Below are positions 1 through 13,800 of a stretch of DNA of 64,000 bases, piece by piece. The notes under the pieces were generated by a model that was not told the DNA's origin, ran no database searches, and saw nothing but the letters and a program-made list of their open reading frames with translations. Numbering within the stretch: the first letter of the stretch is position 1; every line of letters starts with the position of its first letter. The stretch is taken from NCBI RefSeq assembly GCF_964204645.1, contig NC_134032.1, positions 15,186,275 to 15,250,274 on the forward strand, in the 5' to 3' direction. Made by a program: the position numbers and the translations under genes. Source of the DNA: Tubulanus polymorphus (taxonomy: Eukaryota > Nemertea > Palaeonemertea > Tubulaniformes > Tubulanidae).

Positions 1-2903
1 TCAGACCGAAACAGGAATCGGACGGCAATTGGATCTCGTTCCGAAACGGCGAAGGGTATGTTGATTGTTCTGTGATTTACATAATATATCCATGACCGCC
101 ATAGTGACGTCACACTCTATATAAACGTTATTTACATAATATACGTAAAATCCCAGCAGTTTCCAAATCCCCATATCTGATGGAACTGATTGGACAAAGA
201 TCCAACGATGTCAAAATATGGAGGTCTGGGCAGCCATATTGCGCTGTTGCCCACGTGACTACGTCACGATTCGAGTCTTTCAATTGAATGAAATATTTCA
301 TTTATTTTTTCATGTTAGTTGTTTGTCAAACGTTGGCTTTATGCCAAACCACGTGGGCCAAAGGGTTACCATCGGCGACGGGTGCGAAGTGCACGGTATT
401 ATTGTACACGAAATAATGCACGCTTTAGGTAACTATAGTAACTTCGTTATAACAAAGGAAACTGTTAATTTGAAAGAACCGTGTAAGCGAACGGAAGCGT
501 ACTCCCTGACGTCACAGTACATTTGCGTTTTTGATCACCAAATCCATCAGCGCCCTCACCGTTAGCAATAGACACTATCGGTGATCATACTTTTCGGAAA
601 TATTTTGTTCTGGGGGATTTTATAACCAAACCATGAAAAATGGCTTTTTCGATGCTGAAAAAACCTGTTGTCTATCACTAACGGTAGGGGGCGATGTGCA
701 AAGCAGACGGGGCTGTTTGTAGCTCAAAACTTTGTTTAAGTTGACCAGTGGATAGTCATTGTTCCCGTTTTGGTTTTTGTTCTACGATTTTACTTTTAAC
801 CCTTTCTAGGTTTTTATCACGAACAAAGTCGTCCCGATCGGAACGGATTCGTCAAAGTACAATGGGAAAATATCATACCAGGTTTGAACGAGTCATTTTC
901 TAGCACCATCTAGCGGTTTTTCCGTCTGTCGCGTTGATGCATAGTTCTCACTAGTGCCACCCAGTGGATCATCGATTGCCACAGTTTCATTTCTGGTTCT
1001 ATGAGCGGAACATCGACTTCCTACTAGCGCCACCCTGCGGATCCTCGATTACCACAGTTGATATATTTTCATTAATCTTGAATTTGCATACAATTTGCAT
1101 AAAATATATGAATTACTACCTCGTTTCATTGGCTATGCTGAAGAGCGCCACCTGGTGTATTAGTTGGATCAGCTACGTACGATTTCGGCGAAATGTCACG
1201 GATCAATATTGAATTGAAAATTATTTATACACAAATGATATTTACTTTTCGCAGTATATTTCTTTAGCTATTGTAATTGTAAATATTCTCTATTATTTCA
1301 ACTCGTACAGGTAAAGGCGCCTATTTCTCGATTGTAAAGGACTCCGATACTCAAGGTTTGAAGTACGATTTCGACAGCGTTATGCACTACGGCAAAACGG
1401 CCTTCTCGAAGAACGGCAAACCGACGCTCGTCACTCGTAAGAATCCGTCTGATCGACAATTCGGACAGCGAGAAGGGGCCAGTAAACTCGATATCGAAGG
1501 CATCAATAAACTTTATGAGTGCGAAAACGGTAAAGAGCAAAGTGTTTTATACCCTTCATTTATTAAGCTTTCTCATAATCGTACGTGATCCAAGATGGCC
1601 GCCGTTTTTGTAGATACTGCTTCATCGTCATTCAATTCGATCCAAGATGGCCGCCGTTTTAGTATATTCTGATTAATCATAATCTTAATCGATTCAAGAT
1701 GGCCGCCGTTTTGGTATATAATGCTTTGTCATTATTTTATTCGATCCTAGATGGCCGCCATTTTGGTAGTTTCTACCAGGTTCTAAAAGAAAAACTAAGA
1801 AAATATGTATTTTTACACTAAAAGAAAATTCCTTTATTTCATGTTTTCGAACTTTTTTTGGTTCCTAGATGCGAGTATAGGTGGCGATCTGTCGCAGTGG
1901 TCATCGTGGTCAGCGTGTAATGAGAAATGTCAATCGTGGAGACAACGATTCTGTAAACCGGAAGACGACTGTCCGGCTGCTAATTCTCACGGAATCGACC
2001 AACAGGTCAAACAGTGTCACTATTCCCAATGTCCAGGTACAGATTATCACCCACAGGTGGCAGCATACACCATATAACCAAAGCTTTAGGGTCTGACAAG
2101 GGTTCGTACCCTGGTAAAGTCTAATGGCGCCATCGGGTTCGAATCCCTTCCACATGGGGGCACTATTTCTGAATACACCATTATTTGATGTATGTTTCAG
2201 TGGCGGGTCAGTGGAGTTCGTGGACAGATTTCTCTAAATGTGACTCAAGCTGTTCGAAGAGACGCAGACGATTTTGTAATAACCCACCACCACAAAATGG
2301 CGGAATGCTCTGTCGCGGGACTGATATCAATAAAGTGCCTTGTTTTAATGGTGATTGCGATACATGTAAGTGGAGTAGTATCGGTAGTGAGAAGGGTCCA
2401 TTACAGCTGCGAGGGGAGTTGGTTCACCGAGAACCTATCATGAATGTTCTACTCCCGCTACAGCTGCGAGGGGAGTGGGTTCACCGAGAACCTTTTATGA
2501 ATGTTTTACTCGCTGCTCTCTCGCTACAGCTGTAAGGGGAGAGGGTTCACCGAGAACCTTTTATGAATATTCAACTCTCGCTGCAGCTGCGAGGGGAATT
2601 GGTTCACCGAACCTGTATTTCTATCATAATGTTTTCTTTTCAGCCGATTGCAATTGTGACTACAGCAGGGGTGGCTGCACGATCGAGAAGGCGGCTCCAC
2701 CTGGCACGGCGTGTCGGTGCAAATATCACGGATTCTGGACTTGTAGCGGGAAGATCACCGAATGTCGAAATCCAGGAACCTATCCGTGCGAACACGCCGA
2801 TAAATCTGAATATTCGTGTCTCGAGGGTGGCGGTGATTGTGGCGGTTATCGATACAGAGCAGACGACATCGATATGAAGGAAAATATTCATTCTGGATTC
2901 TAA
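1..2903 (+). CDS. Astacin-family zinc metalloprotease with two TSP1 repeats (3' part of gene)
   Basis: Secreted zinc endopeptidase of the astacin (M12A) family; the 5' end lies outside the window. Exons read by splice sites and matching phases: about 1-55, 319-428, 810-881, 1311-1529, 1869-2036, 2201-2365, 2644-2903. The active-site motif HEIMHALGFYHEQSR is formed across the 428/810 junction and holds all three zinc-binding histidines and the catalytic Glu. The Met-turn SVMHYG follows in the fourth exon. Two exons each encode one thrombospondin type 1 repeat (SQWSSWSACNEKC and GQWSSWTDFSKC). The last exon encodes a Cys-rich domain of about 85 residues with CRCKYHGFWTC, then a stop. All the introns are short. 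The first exon may begin at position 5 after a CAG, or continue off the edge. Astacin plus TSP1 suggests extracellular matrix processing, but the substrate cannot be read from sequence. Confidence 0.92.
1585..1775 (+). repeat. Four spaced copies of an AAGATGGCCGCC repeat in an astacin intron
   Basis: The words CCAAGATGGCCGCCGTTTT, TCAAGATGGCCGCCG and CTAGATGGCCGCCATTTT recur every 50-60 bases in the intron between the catalytic and first TSP1 exons. The same word occurs near 7147, 8199, 47708, 47802 and 41061. Confidence 0.7.
2400..2635 (+). repeat. Minisatellite of about 60 bp in an astacin intron
   Basis: Four imperfect units share CAGCTGCGAGGGGAG and GTTCACCGAGAACCT. They fill the intron between the second TSP1 exon and the last exon. 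The same unit reappears at 27060-27270, inside the first intron of the channel gene. Confidence 0.75.
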
Positions 2904-2930
2904 ATATTCAATCGAATTAAAAGAGGTTTC

Positions 2931-2936
2931 AATAAA
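2931..2936 (+). terminator. Poly(A) signal of the astacin gene
   Basis: AATAAA lies 28 bases after the stop codon of the astacin gene, with a short AT-rich 3' UTR. It marks the probable end of that transcript. Confidence 0.7.
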
Positions 2937-2949
2937 AAATCTGAATGTT

Positions 2950-4600
2950 GAATGTTGAATTTTGTTTACGAAGAGTTGTATGTCGGTGGATCAGTAGAAC
3001 TGATACGGTTTTTATAATGTGCCCAACGAGGACCGACTGTGACCCACCGCTCTGTTGAGGACTTCCGGTCGGCCATGATTATCACCTTAAGTTCCGTTTT
3101 CCGGTAAACTTATAGAGTCGACCATTAACACCGTAAGGTCAGACTTCCGGTCAGCATGAGTATTCAATGAATATGCAAATAGTTTTCAAAGAATATGCAA
3201 ATGGGTATTCAATGAATATGCAGATGAGTATCCAATCAATATTTGGGCTATTGGGGCACTCTGCCCGCTCCCATCCTTTTACAGGGTTCGAACCCACCGT
3301 TTCGTACACAAATCAAACCAAAACTCGAGCGTTACGAAAAATAATTTATAATTTATTCCATAATTTAACGATATTATTTACATAAAACAATTAAGTATTT
3401 TATCTGTTTTAAAATCTGAATTACGTATCTTACACTTTTCATACACAAGGTTTAAATACAACCAATGAGATCAAACCTCCATGACTTCTATGACGTAGGT
3501 ATTTAAAATTCTCCATGACGTAGTACACACATACCTCCGTAACGTATAGTCATACATTCACAAATTTCTATGACGTAATCCACATGTTCGATAACATTTA
3601 TTTATATTGAGATCAGTCCTAAACGCATTGACAACGATCAATTAGTTAATTATCAAAACGTCTCTATAATCAACACGTCACAAACTAACGATAGATTTTT
3701 TAGTTGTTATTTTTTTTGATGTAAAAATATTTCTTTTCTTTGATTTGTTTTTTGTTTTGTATTTTTAACTAATGGCAAACTGCTGATATGTGAGTTAGTA
3801 TTTTAAGAAACGATGAAACATATCGCCAGATGGCGTGCCTTTCAATCGGTTGTAAAGTATTCGTGTATCCATTCGTAATCTTCAAACATTTGAAAGTAAA
3901 TACAGATAAAGTTAAAGACACCAAAAACACCTGGTGGATCCTCGGTTGCCAGAGTAGCTGTTGTAGTTAGTTACCGGTTGCACTTATATTGTGAATAAAA
4001 CCTGATTGAATTGTATTGTTTGTTTGTTGTGAGCAGACGATCTCAGCCCATGTGATCGATGATTTTCCGAGCTTTCGTTAATGTAACCGCTCCGCTACGC
4101 TAGAAAATATCATAGATTTTTTTTTTTTGGTATATATAGATGAATCTACATGAATTACACGTACATAAGATATGTACGTATACACTAATGTGCATGAAAT
4201 AGTGTACATACAATGAGTACATAACACTAGTGTATTGATGTACATACATGTGTAAATACATATATTAACCAGTTTACATATAATATGTACATGTATTAGT
4301 GTACACATGAATCTTATGTATGCTGGTGTACATAAATTAATTACATACAGTAGTATACAAATACAAGTGTACATAAACTAATGTACATACAATGTGTGCA
4401 CATCTATTTTTTGTACATATATGGATTGTTTAGGTCATTACAGTGTGTTTTAAATGCGTTGAGTAGTTTAGTGTTTTACAAGTGATGGCGCCACTGTCGT
4501 TGCATTATTCACAAAAGCAACAACAGTTTTTTAACGCTCCGTCTCCACGCGGCCTTGAAAGTTACGCCTTTTATACGAATAACCGTCACCTCTTTCACCG
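2950..4600. other. Intergenic interval between convergent genes; simple repeats only
   Basis: No exon was recognised. It holds three copies of a repeat containing an octamer-like ATGCAAAT word (3160-3240), a cluster of TGACGTA words (3485-3580), and an AT-rich tract of repeated GTACAT words (about 4130-4420). Confidence 0.6.
4130..4420. repeat. Degenerate GTACAT-rich repeat
   Basis: TGTACATA and GTACATA recur about every 15-25 bases, mixed with ATGTAC. The word is self-complementary, so the tract looks alike on both strands. Open frames here are artefacts. Confidence 0.6.
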
Positions 4601-4611
4601 TCGCTAAACAA

Positions 4612-4835
4612 CTAGCCCGTATCGACATACCCAGAATTCCGTACCGTATCATTATTGTCCGAGTTTTTACCCACAGTTCCGTTTTCCGTCTGGTCGCCGC
4701 CATGTTTGATTTTGTTCCCGTTGTTGCGATTTTTACATAGAAAACGTTGAGTTTCGGCTGCGATGAAGTGAAAAATCTCCGCCATAGCCAACAACGAGGC
4801 TCCTAAATACAGACCTGCACTGCCACCTATATCAC
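4612..4835 (-). CDS. DEG/ENaC exon: TM2, selectivity filter and C-terminus
   Basis: Encodes CDIGGSAGLYLGASLLAMAE, with the GAS selectivity filter in TM2, then a short cytoplasmic tail rich in Asn, Lys and Thr ending in a stop at 4612. Confidence 0.9.
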
Positions 4836-7800
4836 CTGTGAAAACAAGAAAAAAAATATTCTTGTTTTTATAAATCCCCATATGACATCGCCTGCACCCA
4901 GTTCCACGAGTTAGAGTTAACTCTTGAGTTAAAATTGGTTCATTTTCAATGAGTTAAATCAGAGTTAAATCTTAACTCGGAACTGTGGAACTGGACCCTG
5001 TTGATTTTTAATATTTCAACTATCGAGTCGATAATTAACTGTGGAACTGTGGAACTGGATCCATTAGTTATAAACAACACGCGAAAGGGAGTGATTGTTT
5101 TATACTTACATATCAAGGCGAACCACAGATACGCGCGTGATTTCGTCATCTTCTCACGATTGAACGACGTGTAAAATACATTAATATAAACATAGTTGTC
5201 CCTGAAATAAATACAAGCATTTCTTACGAATATTGAATTAAATATTGTTTATACACATTACATTAACAGCATATCCTCTATTGCCGCAGTAGTTGGTGGC
5301 CGACTGCATACTAGCGACACCTAGTGGATCCTCACTTGCCACAAGTGTAACCTCTATTGCCGCAGTAGTTGATGTCCTGCTACTACATACTAGCGACACC
5401 TGGTGGATCCTCACTTGCCACAATTGGAATCCTCTATTGCCGCAGTAGTTGGTGGCCTACTACATACTAGCGACACCTAGTGGATCTTTACTTGCCACAA
5501 GTGGAATCCTCAATTGCCGCAATAGTTGATGTCCTACTGCATACTAGCGACACCTAGTGGATCCTCACTTGCCACAATTGGAATCCTCTATTGCCGCAGT
5601 AGTTGGTGGCCTACTGCATACTAGCGACACCTAGTGGATCCTCACTTGCCACAATTGGAATCCTCTATTGCCGCAGTAGTTGGTGGCCTACTGCATACTA
5701 GCGACACCTAGTGGATCCTCACTTGCCACAATTGGAATCCTCAATTGCCGCAATAGTTGATGTCCTACTGCATACTAGCGACACCTAGTGGATCCTCACT
5801 TGCCACAAGTATGATTCACTATAGCCGCAGTAGTTGATGTCCTACTTCACACTAGTGACACCTGGTGGATCATCACTTGTCACAAGTGGAATCCACTAGA
5901 GCCGCCTGGTGGATCCTCACTCGCGACAAAGCCGTGTAGCGCCGCCCAGTTCCCAAATTGATAACTGAATGAATAATTACCGAATGAACTGTTCGTTGAT
6001 GGTGATGGAATTGTTGAATTGAGTCATATGATCTCTCAATCGATTGTAGGCCACCAGGACATTCTTACGATTCTCTTCCAGGCGTTTGCGGTATTGGTTG
6101 GCGAAAATCATTACGTTATCGTTGCCGTTTAGATGATCGATGATTTTCGTGCATTCCGGTCCGATTCGCGTCACCTTCTTGTACAAGTCGCGCGTTTTCG
6201 TCAAGAACGATTGCGCTGATACCGATATTCGCCAGTAGCTGGCGCTGTCCGTGCTCAAGGTCGGTAGTTTATGGCTGATGAACGTTTCAAGGCCGTTAAC
6301 GGTCGAGGCGAAATTCAGCGAAATGTTTGTCATCATCGTGTTCAATTTGGTCATCGACGACACCATATTGTTCGACGTCATACTGGCCAGCTCTTCGAGA
6401 CTGCGATTGAATAGCCGGTGAAAGTCTGTGTACGTCTCGTTGGCTCTTGTTGTCACCGCCTGCAATGTGCTGATCAACTGCAAAAAATAGAATAAAAAAT
6501 GAAAAAAGATTTCAATTTATTTTCTTGATGCAAAACGATACATCAAAAATCTCCAAAATTACAGTCTAAAAACCAGGGGCCAGTTGCATAGTCATGACTT
6601 AGACTTAAATCTAAGCCATGACTATGCAACCGGCCCCAGGGGCCAGTTGCACAGTCGTGACTTAAGTCCAAAAGTGGTCTTTAATCTTAAGGCTGGTCTT
6701 AATTTGTTAGATTAACTATATAACCAGGTTGGTCTTAGACTGGTTTTAAGTCTAAGCCATGACTATGCAACCGGCCCCAGGACCGTTTTATGCAGGGGTC
6801 ATGGGAGCAGTCGTTGCCATTGGGAATTTTGGAGAAATTCCTTTTTTTCTGGTTTCTCAGCCCTGCCCCAGCCCCCAATCAAAGGTACTAGGTACGGTCC
6901 TGTAAAAGTTGCTGAAGACAAAGTTGACTGATTTCAGATAGATTAACGAATACGACACTACACGAGCCCCAGTGGGCACGGGCCCCAGTCGGTACGGGTA
7001 GCCTGTACTTGAACAATTATGGCACAGGGCACGAGGCCCAGTGCCATTTTCCAAGTACATGCAACCCGTTTCTATAAGTACCTTGTAATCTTATCACTTA
7101 TCAACAAAAAGTTGATTGATAATATTGTATGATATTGAAATTCAAAATGGCCGCCAGTCAGCCATTTTATGATGGCCTAATAGATTCATCAACTGAGATC
7201 GAGGATATCACTTGACATTCTCGTTTGAAATATATAAAAATGATAATGATAATATCATCGATTTAGCAAAATCAGAGGCAATGAGGATAAGTGTCTTGCC
7301 CGGGGACACTACAGTAATGTATATTGTAGATCAATAATGCTACCCGAATCATTCATGCATAAATCTATACCGTATTGATGCCATGAAGGCCTTGAGGTAG
7401 GGGGTATATGTATATGTATATAGAGGTATATAGATGTATTGGGGAGGTATATAGATGTATTGGGGATGAGGTATATAGATGTATTGGGGAGGTGTATAAA
7501 TGTATTGGGATGGTATATAGATGTATCGGGGGAGGTATATAGATGTATTGGGGAGGTATTGGTTTGTAATGGGTTGATTATCAGACCAGTTACCCATTTA
7601 CTCCTGGGTGGAGAGAGAGGCAATGATGATAGGCGCTTCGCTGTAATTCATAGTAATAGCCGCCGCATCAATAAACCCTGCTTTTACTGTTTAATTAAAC
7701 TACATTGAAAAAAACGTGCAAAACGCGTGTGATTGAAATTTCCTGGAAATCTGATAAACGCATTCGACTACTTCGTAGCAAATAAAAACATGCATCAATT

Positions 7801-10800
7801 TACAGGTGCTCAATATATTGCTCATAGGAAGATAAATAATGGCTAAATTATTATCAGAAATAAATCTCAAGAGGTACAAAAAAAAGAAATAAATAAATGA
7901 TGATATGTGCAGCCAAATGAGAACAAAAAACGATTACAATCACTGAATCTTTGAATCCTTTGGCTATTCGATGAACGGTTTGATCGATAGCCACCGCCGG
8001 GACGATCGAGACATGCAACAAGACACACCTCCACAAAAGCCCAACATAACTTTACTTACTTACCCTAAGCCGTTTAATCAACTATATATAATATGTATGT
8101 AAAAACATTTTTTCATTTAGAATGTTCTTAGAACTCGCCGGGGGTAACTGAAATAGCATCGGGTACCCCCGCGTCGAAGCCGTTTTGCTTCATGTTTGAA
8201 TCCAAGATGGCCGCCAGTCAGCCATTATGGGTAGCATTATGACCCGAATTCATTTACTGATTGAAAATCCTATCTCAAATTAGAGCGGTCGCCAGTCTAA
8301 GTTATGACTGTGCAACTGGCGTCTGAGGCCAGTTGTTTATAAGTTTATCCAAGTTTCCCCAGCAACAGACGAATGACATTACGGCGATGAAAACCTGATT
8401 GTTACCGCGGTATCTAAGCAACTGTTAACTCAACAATAACCCGTGTTGTTGCCTACCTTGCTGTAGCCATCATTCAGCGCCGCCTGGTGAGATTTAGCGT
8501 AAAATATCTGCGAATCCGCTTGTACGGTTATCGACGTCAAATCACGTGACAACTTCTGACTGCTGGATTCGGTGGCCGAAATTAGGGGTTCGAACCTGCC
8601 GGTGAGATGAACCGTGAAGTTGTACCAGGTTTCGTAGTCGGGCACGTCGTAGACGTAGTCCTTCAAACTATCGACGAACGTATCGCAATATTCGACAAAC
8701 TTACTGGACGAATCGATGAAACGACTGTTGTATTTTTGCAACGTGGGTTTGATTTTGCTGGCATCAACCGACGGGAACTCCAACGACGGTTTACTAGCCT
8801 TTCTATCGATATCGCTCAGGGCTTTTTTGAACTTTTGCGTCGCGCCGTGCAGAACGAGTTTCGTTCCCTTCACGACGCTCATGATGTCGAACACGACCTC
8901 GGAGAATGTTTCATTTGCCATGAGAGGTTCGGTTAGATTCAGCGGTACGAACGCCGTTCCGTTACCGGACGTGTCGTTATACATGAACGTTTCTAGATAT
9001 TGCAAATTACTCAGGATGTCCCCGCTCAACGCGTACCGGAAGTTGGCCAACGGTCCCAACACCATCGGACTCATATACTCAACGGCCGAGGCAGTGACGT
9101 AGTTATCACGTGACGTCGTTAGACCGTTGACGATTTCTTCCATGCTGGTTGTAACGGCGGCGGCGACGCTTTCCAGCTGTTTCGCGTTCGTAGCCGTAAA
9201 GTCTAACAGTTTTTTCAAATCGCGTTCGTTTTTTATCATTTCTTTCTGAAAACCGGTCAGTATGAGGTAGTCCTGTACGACCATGGTCGGTTCGACTCGG
9301 TGAAGCACTTCACGGGCTTTAGCGTAACGGGCCGCCATTTCGACGTCTTTAGCGGCCACCGATGCCATCCCTCGAGCCATGTAACTGGACAGTGACGTAT
9401 AGCTGACGCTCGTCTGATAGGCTGTCTGTACACAAGGCGGAGGACAGTTAATCGTGCAGTTGTTGGCCACCTGGCGGAATTTATCTGTTAAGAATATATA
9501 AGAAAGAAATTGATGATCCAGAGACGTCAGCCCGTTGTCTGGGGCGCGTGTAGGTTGGGGGGGGGGGCGTGTATTTCGACTCTTCCTCGAGTATGTGATA
9601 TATTGGGCTTAGTAATTTCATGTTACCCCGGAAAAGCTTGGGGGGAGGGGGTTTGTTAGTACATCCACTCGACAGTATAGCAGGTTGTTGGGGTATGGTG
9701 TCTTACCCAATTTCGGCAGAAAACAGTTGTAATATTTGGCTACCGTGCAATACGGATATCCGTGAACACCGTTTGCGTAGTACGGCTGACAACCGCACTG
9801 TGCCGCCACCTGTTGGGTCGTACATATTCGTCTACAGGTTACACCGGAAGTGACGCCTGTCTTACACGGCCCGTATGGCTGTTCTAAGTTTGTAATCTGA
9901 AAAAGGAGACACAAAAACGGTTACTTCACACTAGCGCCACCTGGTAGATCTTCGATTGCCAAAGTATCCTTTTCAGGTGTGACGTTACATGAAGAAAACT
10001 AAATTCATTCGAGCGCCACCTAGCGGATCTTGATTGTCGCTGTAGCATCACCAGTGTGTACGGGTGACTGATTCGACAACAACGCCCCCAGCGGACCCTC
10101 CATTGCCGCAGTAGCTTTGTCAGGTCACTGGTTTCACGGAGTGGCCGCACATTAGCGCCTCTAGCGGATCCTCGATTGCCTATGCTCATGAACTATGAAC
10201 GCGGTAAGGGAAAATAATATGTTGTCAACTTACCAGTTTTGTGCGGACGCCGATCATGGCGCTTTGCGATACGGGAACCGATAAACCGAGATCTTTAACT
10301 CTAGCCGTTTCGTTCTGACTATGGACTAGTACCCTTAAACCGGCCTCGCGATGCTGTCCTTCCATGTATTCATACTGCTCTAAATTCAACAGTAATACCA
10401 GACCGAAAGCGACACCTATCGACATAAAATGAAAGACTGAACTTTTTACAAACAGTTTTATATACATGGTATACTCACTCGATCGTAGGTCCCATCGCCC
10501 TCTCTGCCCGATCGAATATCAGCGCAAGTTAAATTCTTTCGGGTAGTAGCTTTATGGTGAGGCAATTAAAAACCCGTCGGGCGTTTATCAATTTCATACC
10601 CTTATCGGTTACGAGAGGCCTCGTGCGCCAGATGTACTACCGCAAATTGGGTTTAAACTCAACATTGCGTTTGCTAACGATGATTGAGCGACCTCTAGTG
10701 AGACCAATTAGAACCTGTTACGAATTAATCTAAGATGTTGAATTACTGTCAACGGAGTAAAATTAATGAGATCGAAGTTGCAAAACAGGACTGGTTTTAT

Positions 10801-13800
10801 TTGACTCTGGATTCAGCTCCACATTTTGTGAGGTAGCTACTGGTATCCACAGGACGTGAGTTTTTAACCTATTAACACTTACTTGAGACCAGTTTTACTA
10901 ACCCGTCCCTTAAGACCGGTTTTACTAACCCGTCCTTTAAGACCAGTTTTACTAACCCGTCCTTTAAGACCAGTTTTACTAACCCGTCCCTTAAGACCGG
11001 TTTTACTAACCCGTCCCTTAAGACCAGTTTTACTAACCCGTCCCTTAAGACCAGTTTTACTAACCCGTCCCTTAAGACCAGTTTTACTAACCCGTCCCTT
11101 AAGACCGGTTTTACTAACCCGTCCCTTAAGACCAGTTTTACTAACCCGTCCCTTAAGACCAGTTTTACTAACCCGTCCCTTAAGACCGGTTTTACTAACC
11201 CGTCCCTTAAGACCAGTTTTACTAACCTGTCCCTTGAGACCAGTTTTACTAATCCGTCCCTTAAGACCAGTTTTACTAACCCGTCCCTTAAGACCAGTTC
11301 TACTAACCCGTCCCTTAAGACCAGTTTTACTAACCCGTCCCTTAAGACCGGTTTTACTAACCCGTCCCTTAAGACCAGTTTTACTAACCCGTCCCTTAAG
11401 ACCAGTTTTACTAACCCGTCCCTTAAGACCAGTTCTACTAACCCGTCCCTTAAGACCGGTTTTACTAACCCGTCCCTTAAGGCCAGTTTTACTAACCCGT
11501 CCCTTAAGACCAGTTTTACTAACCCGTCCCTTAAGAACAATTTTACTAACCCGTCCCTTAAGACCAGTTTTACTAACCCGTCCCTTAAGACCAGTTTTAC
11601 TAACCCGTCCCTTAAGACCAGTTTTACTAACCCGTCCCTTAAGACCAGTTTTACTAACCCGTCCCTTAAGACCGGTTTTACTAACCCGTCCCTTAAGACC
11701 GGTTTTACTAACCCGTCCCTTAAGACCGGTTTTACTAACCCGTCCCTTAAGACCGGTTTTACTAACCCGTCCCTTAAGACCAGTTCTACTAACCCGTCCC
11801 TTAAGACCAGTTCTACTAACCCGTCCCTTAAGACCAGTTTTACTAACTCGTCCCTTAAGACCAGTTTTACTAACCTGTCCCTTTTGCGAATGCTTGCTGT
11901 TGATAAGAGAAACAAACTCCGTAATCTGTTAAAACCGTTTGAAAATCGCTGATACTCAAAACGTGAGATTGAAAACTGGCTCTGAAAATAGTTCATCCAT
12001 ACACATCATAAATGATACGTTATTAATGACAATGATTTGATATTGATATTGAAAAGGAAAATGATAATGATAATGTTATGATATTGAAAGATAATGATAA
12101 TGATATTAACAATGAAATGGTTATTTCTCGACTACGAAGTATTCACTGCACTTTATAAAAAAATGAGATGTGGTTCAAAAAAAATTCAACTAATTAAATA
12201 ATCAAAGAATGACCAGGACTCGAACCACCTAACCTCGTATATACAGAGGGAGAGTGCTAACCACTGGACCAACAGAACAACTACGTATAACCAGTAGATA
12301 TTTCAGTTTTATTTCTTCATTTCTATTTACGTCGTTTGGATCTTGGTTTCCCAAAGACTATTGTTTATTTAACCTCACGACGGGACTTTAGCTTTTGAAG
12401 TGTTGCCCGCACAATGTAAGCAACCAGCAAGACCCCCGAACCCACTTGTCAGTGAGTTCTGTAAGCAACCAGCAATACTCAAACCCGCTTGTTTTTCAAC
12501 TTTGTACGCAGCCAGCAGGATTCGAACCCACTTGTCACGCAGTACTGATGTGTAGATGCAACAGCATCACGCCTCCGTCCCACTGGGAGCTACTGAGACC
12601 AGCTTTATTGCGTAACTAACTATTCGCTAATCGACTTTCACGCACACTTGAGGAGTGTGAAAATTATTGATAATAATTGACCGCTTTGTGTAGGATGAAT
12701 TATTGATAGTAATTGACTTACTCTTTGATGGTGTCGTTCGTACGATGGGCCAAACTGGTCATCATCTCCCACGAGTTTAGATCGGCGATACCAGGATTCA
12801 TTCTGCCTGAACCGTAATACTTAGACAAAGCAGGATACAGACCCCTCACTTCCGATTCAACAAGCCTGAAAAAACATTTGGGAACTTTTGAACTAGGTCA
12901 AAAAATTGCACAGTCTTAAGACTGGTTTTAAGTTTTGAGATTTGCTACAGAACTTAGTTTGTCGTGAACTGGTGTGGTGTAGTATCATTGCCTATCGAAC
13001 CAGAATGAGCTTAGACTGGTCTTAAGTTGTTAGATTGGTTATAGAACCAAAACGAACTTAGACTGGTCTTAAGTTGTTAGATTGTTTATAGAACTAAAAT
13101 GAGCTTAGACTGGTCTTAAGTTGTTAGATTGGTTATAGAACTGATATGAGTTTAGACTGGTTTTAAGTTGTTAGATTGGTTATAGAACTAAAATGAGTTT
13201 AGACTGGTCTTAAGTTGTTAGATTGGTTATAGAACCAAAATGAGTTTAGACTGGTTTTAAGTTGTTAGATTGGTTATAGAACAAAAATGAGCTAAGACTG
13301 ATCTTAAGTTGTTAGATTGTTTATAGAACTAAAATGAGCATAGATTGATCTTAAGTTGTTAGATTGGTTATAGAACCAAAATGAGTTTAGACTGGTTTTA
13401 AGTTGTTAGATTGGTTATAGAACTAAAATGAGCTTAGACTGGTCTTAAGTTGTTCGATTGGTTATAGAACCGAAATGAGTTTACGGTCTCAAATTGTTAG
13501 ATTATTATTTTTCGGAGATTGAATCAGAATGAAGTCGCTCTTCAAAAATAATCGTAATACAAATTTCAGCGTCTATTCAATGTTGAAGCGTACACTATAT
13601 ACATGTAAATACTGTATTACGTGATGAATTTTTATTCAAAAAAATTGTTCGTCCACTCATATTTCACCGTGCTCTCGTCTGTCAGTGTTTGCAGGCGCGT
13701 ACCTGTCACGTATCGGGTTGAAAAGTGTTGTAGTAGGACCGTTAAATCATATTTAATTCAGACGTTTCGTTCGCCGTTAACAATCGCTATTTCACAAGGG

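Noticed and set aside
8430-9470. Prominin-like identity for the long minus-strand exon
   Set aside because: Helical, glycosylated character first suggested it, but splice phases and the CPPPC start tie it to the DEG/ENaC gene.
10872-11996. Long opposite-strand reading frames of 374 and 349 codons
   Set aside because: Pure 27-bp tandem repeat; unit length is a multiple of three and lacks stops, so both strands stay open by chance.
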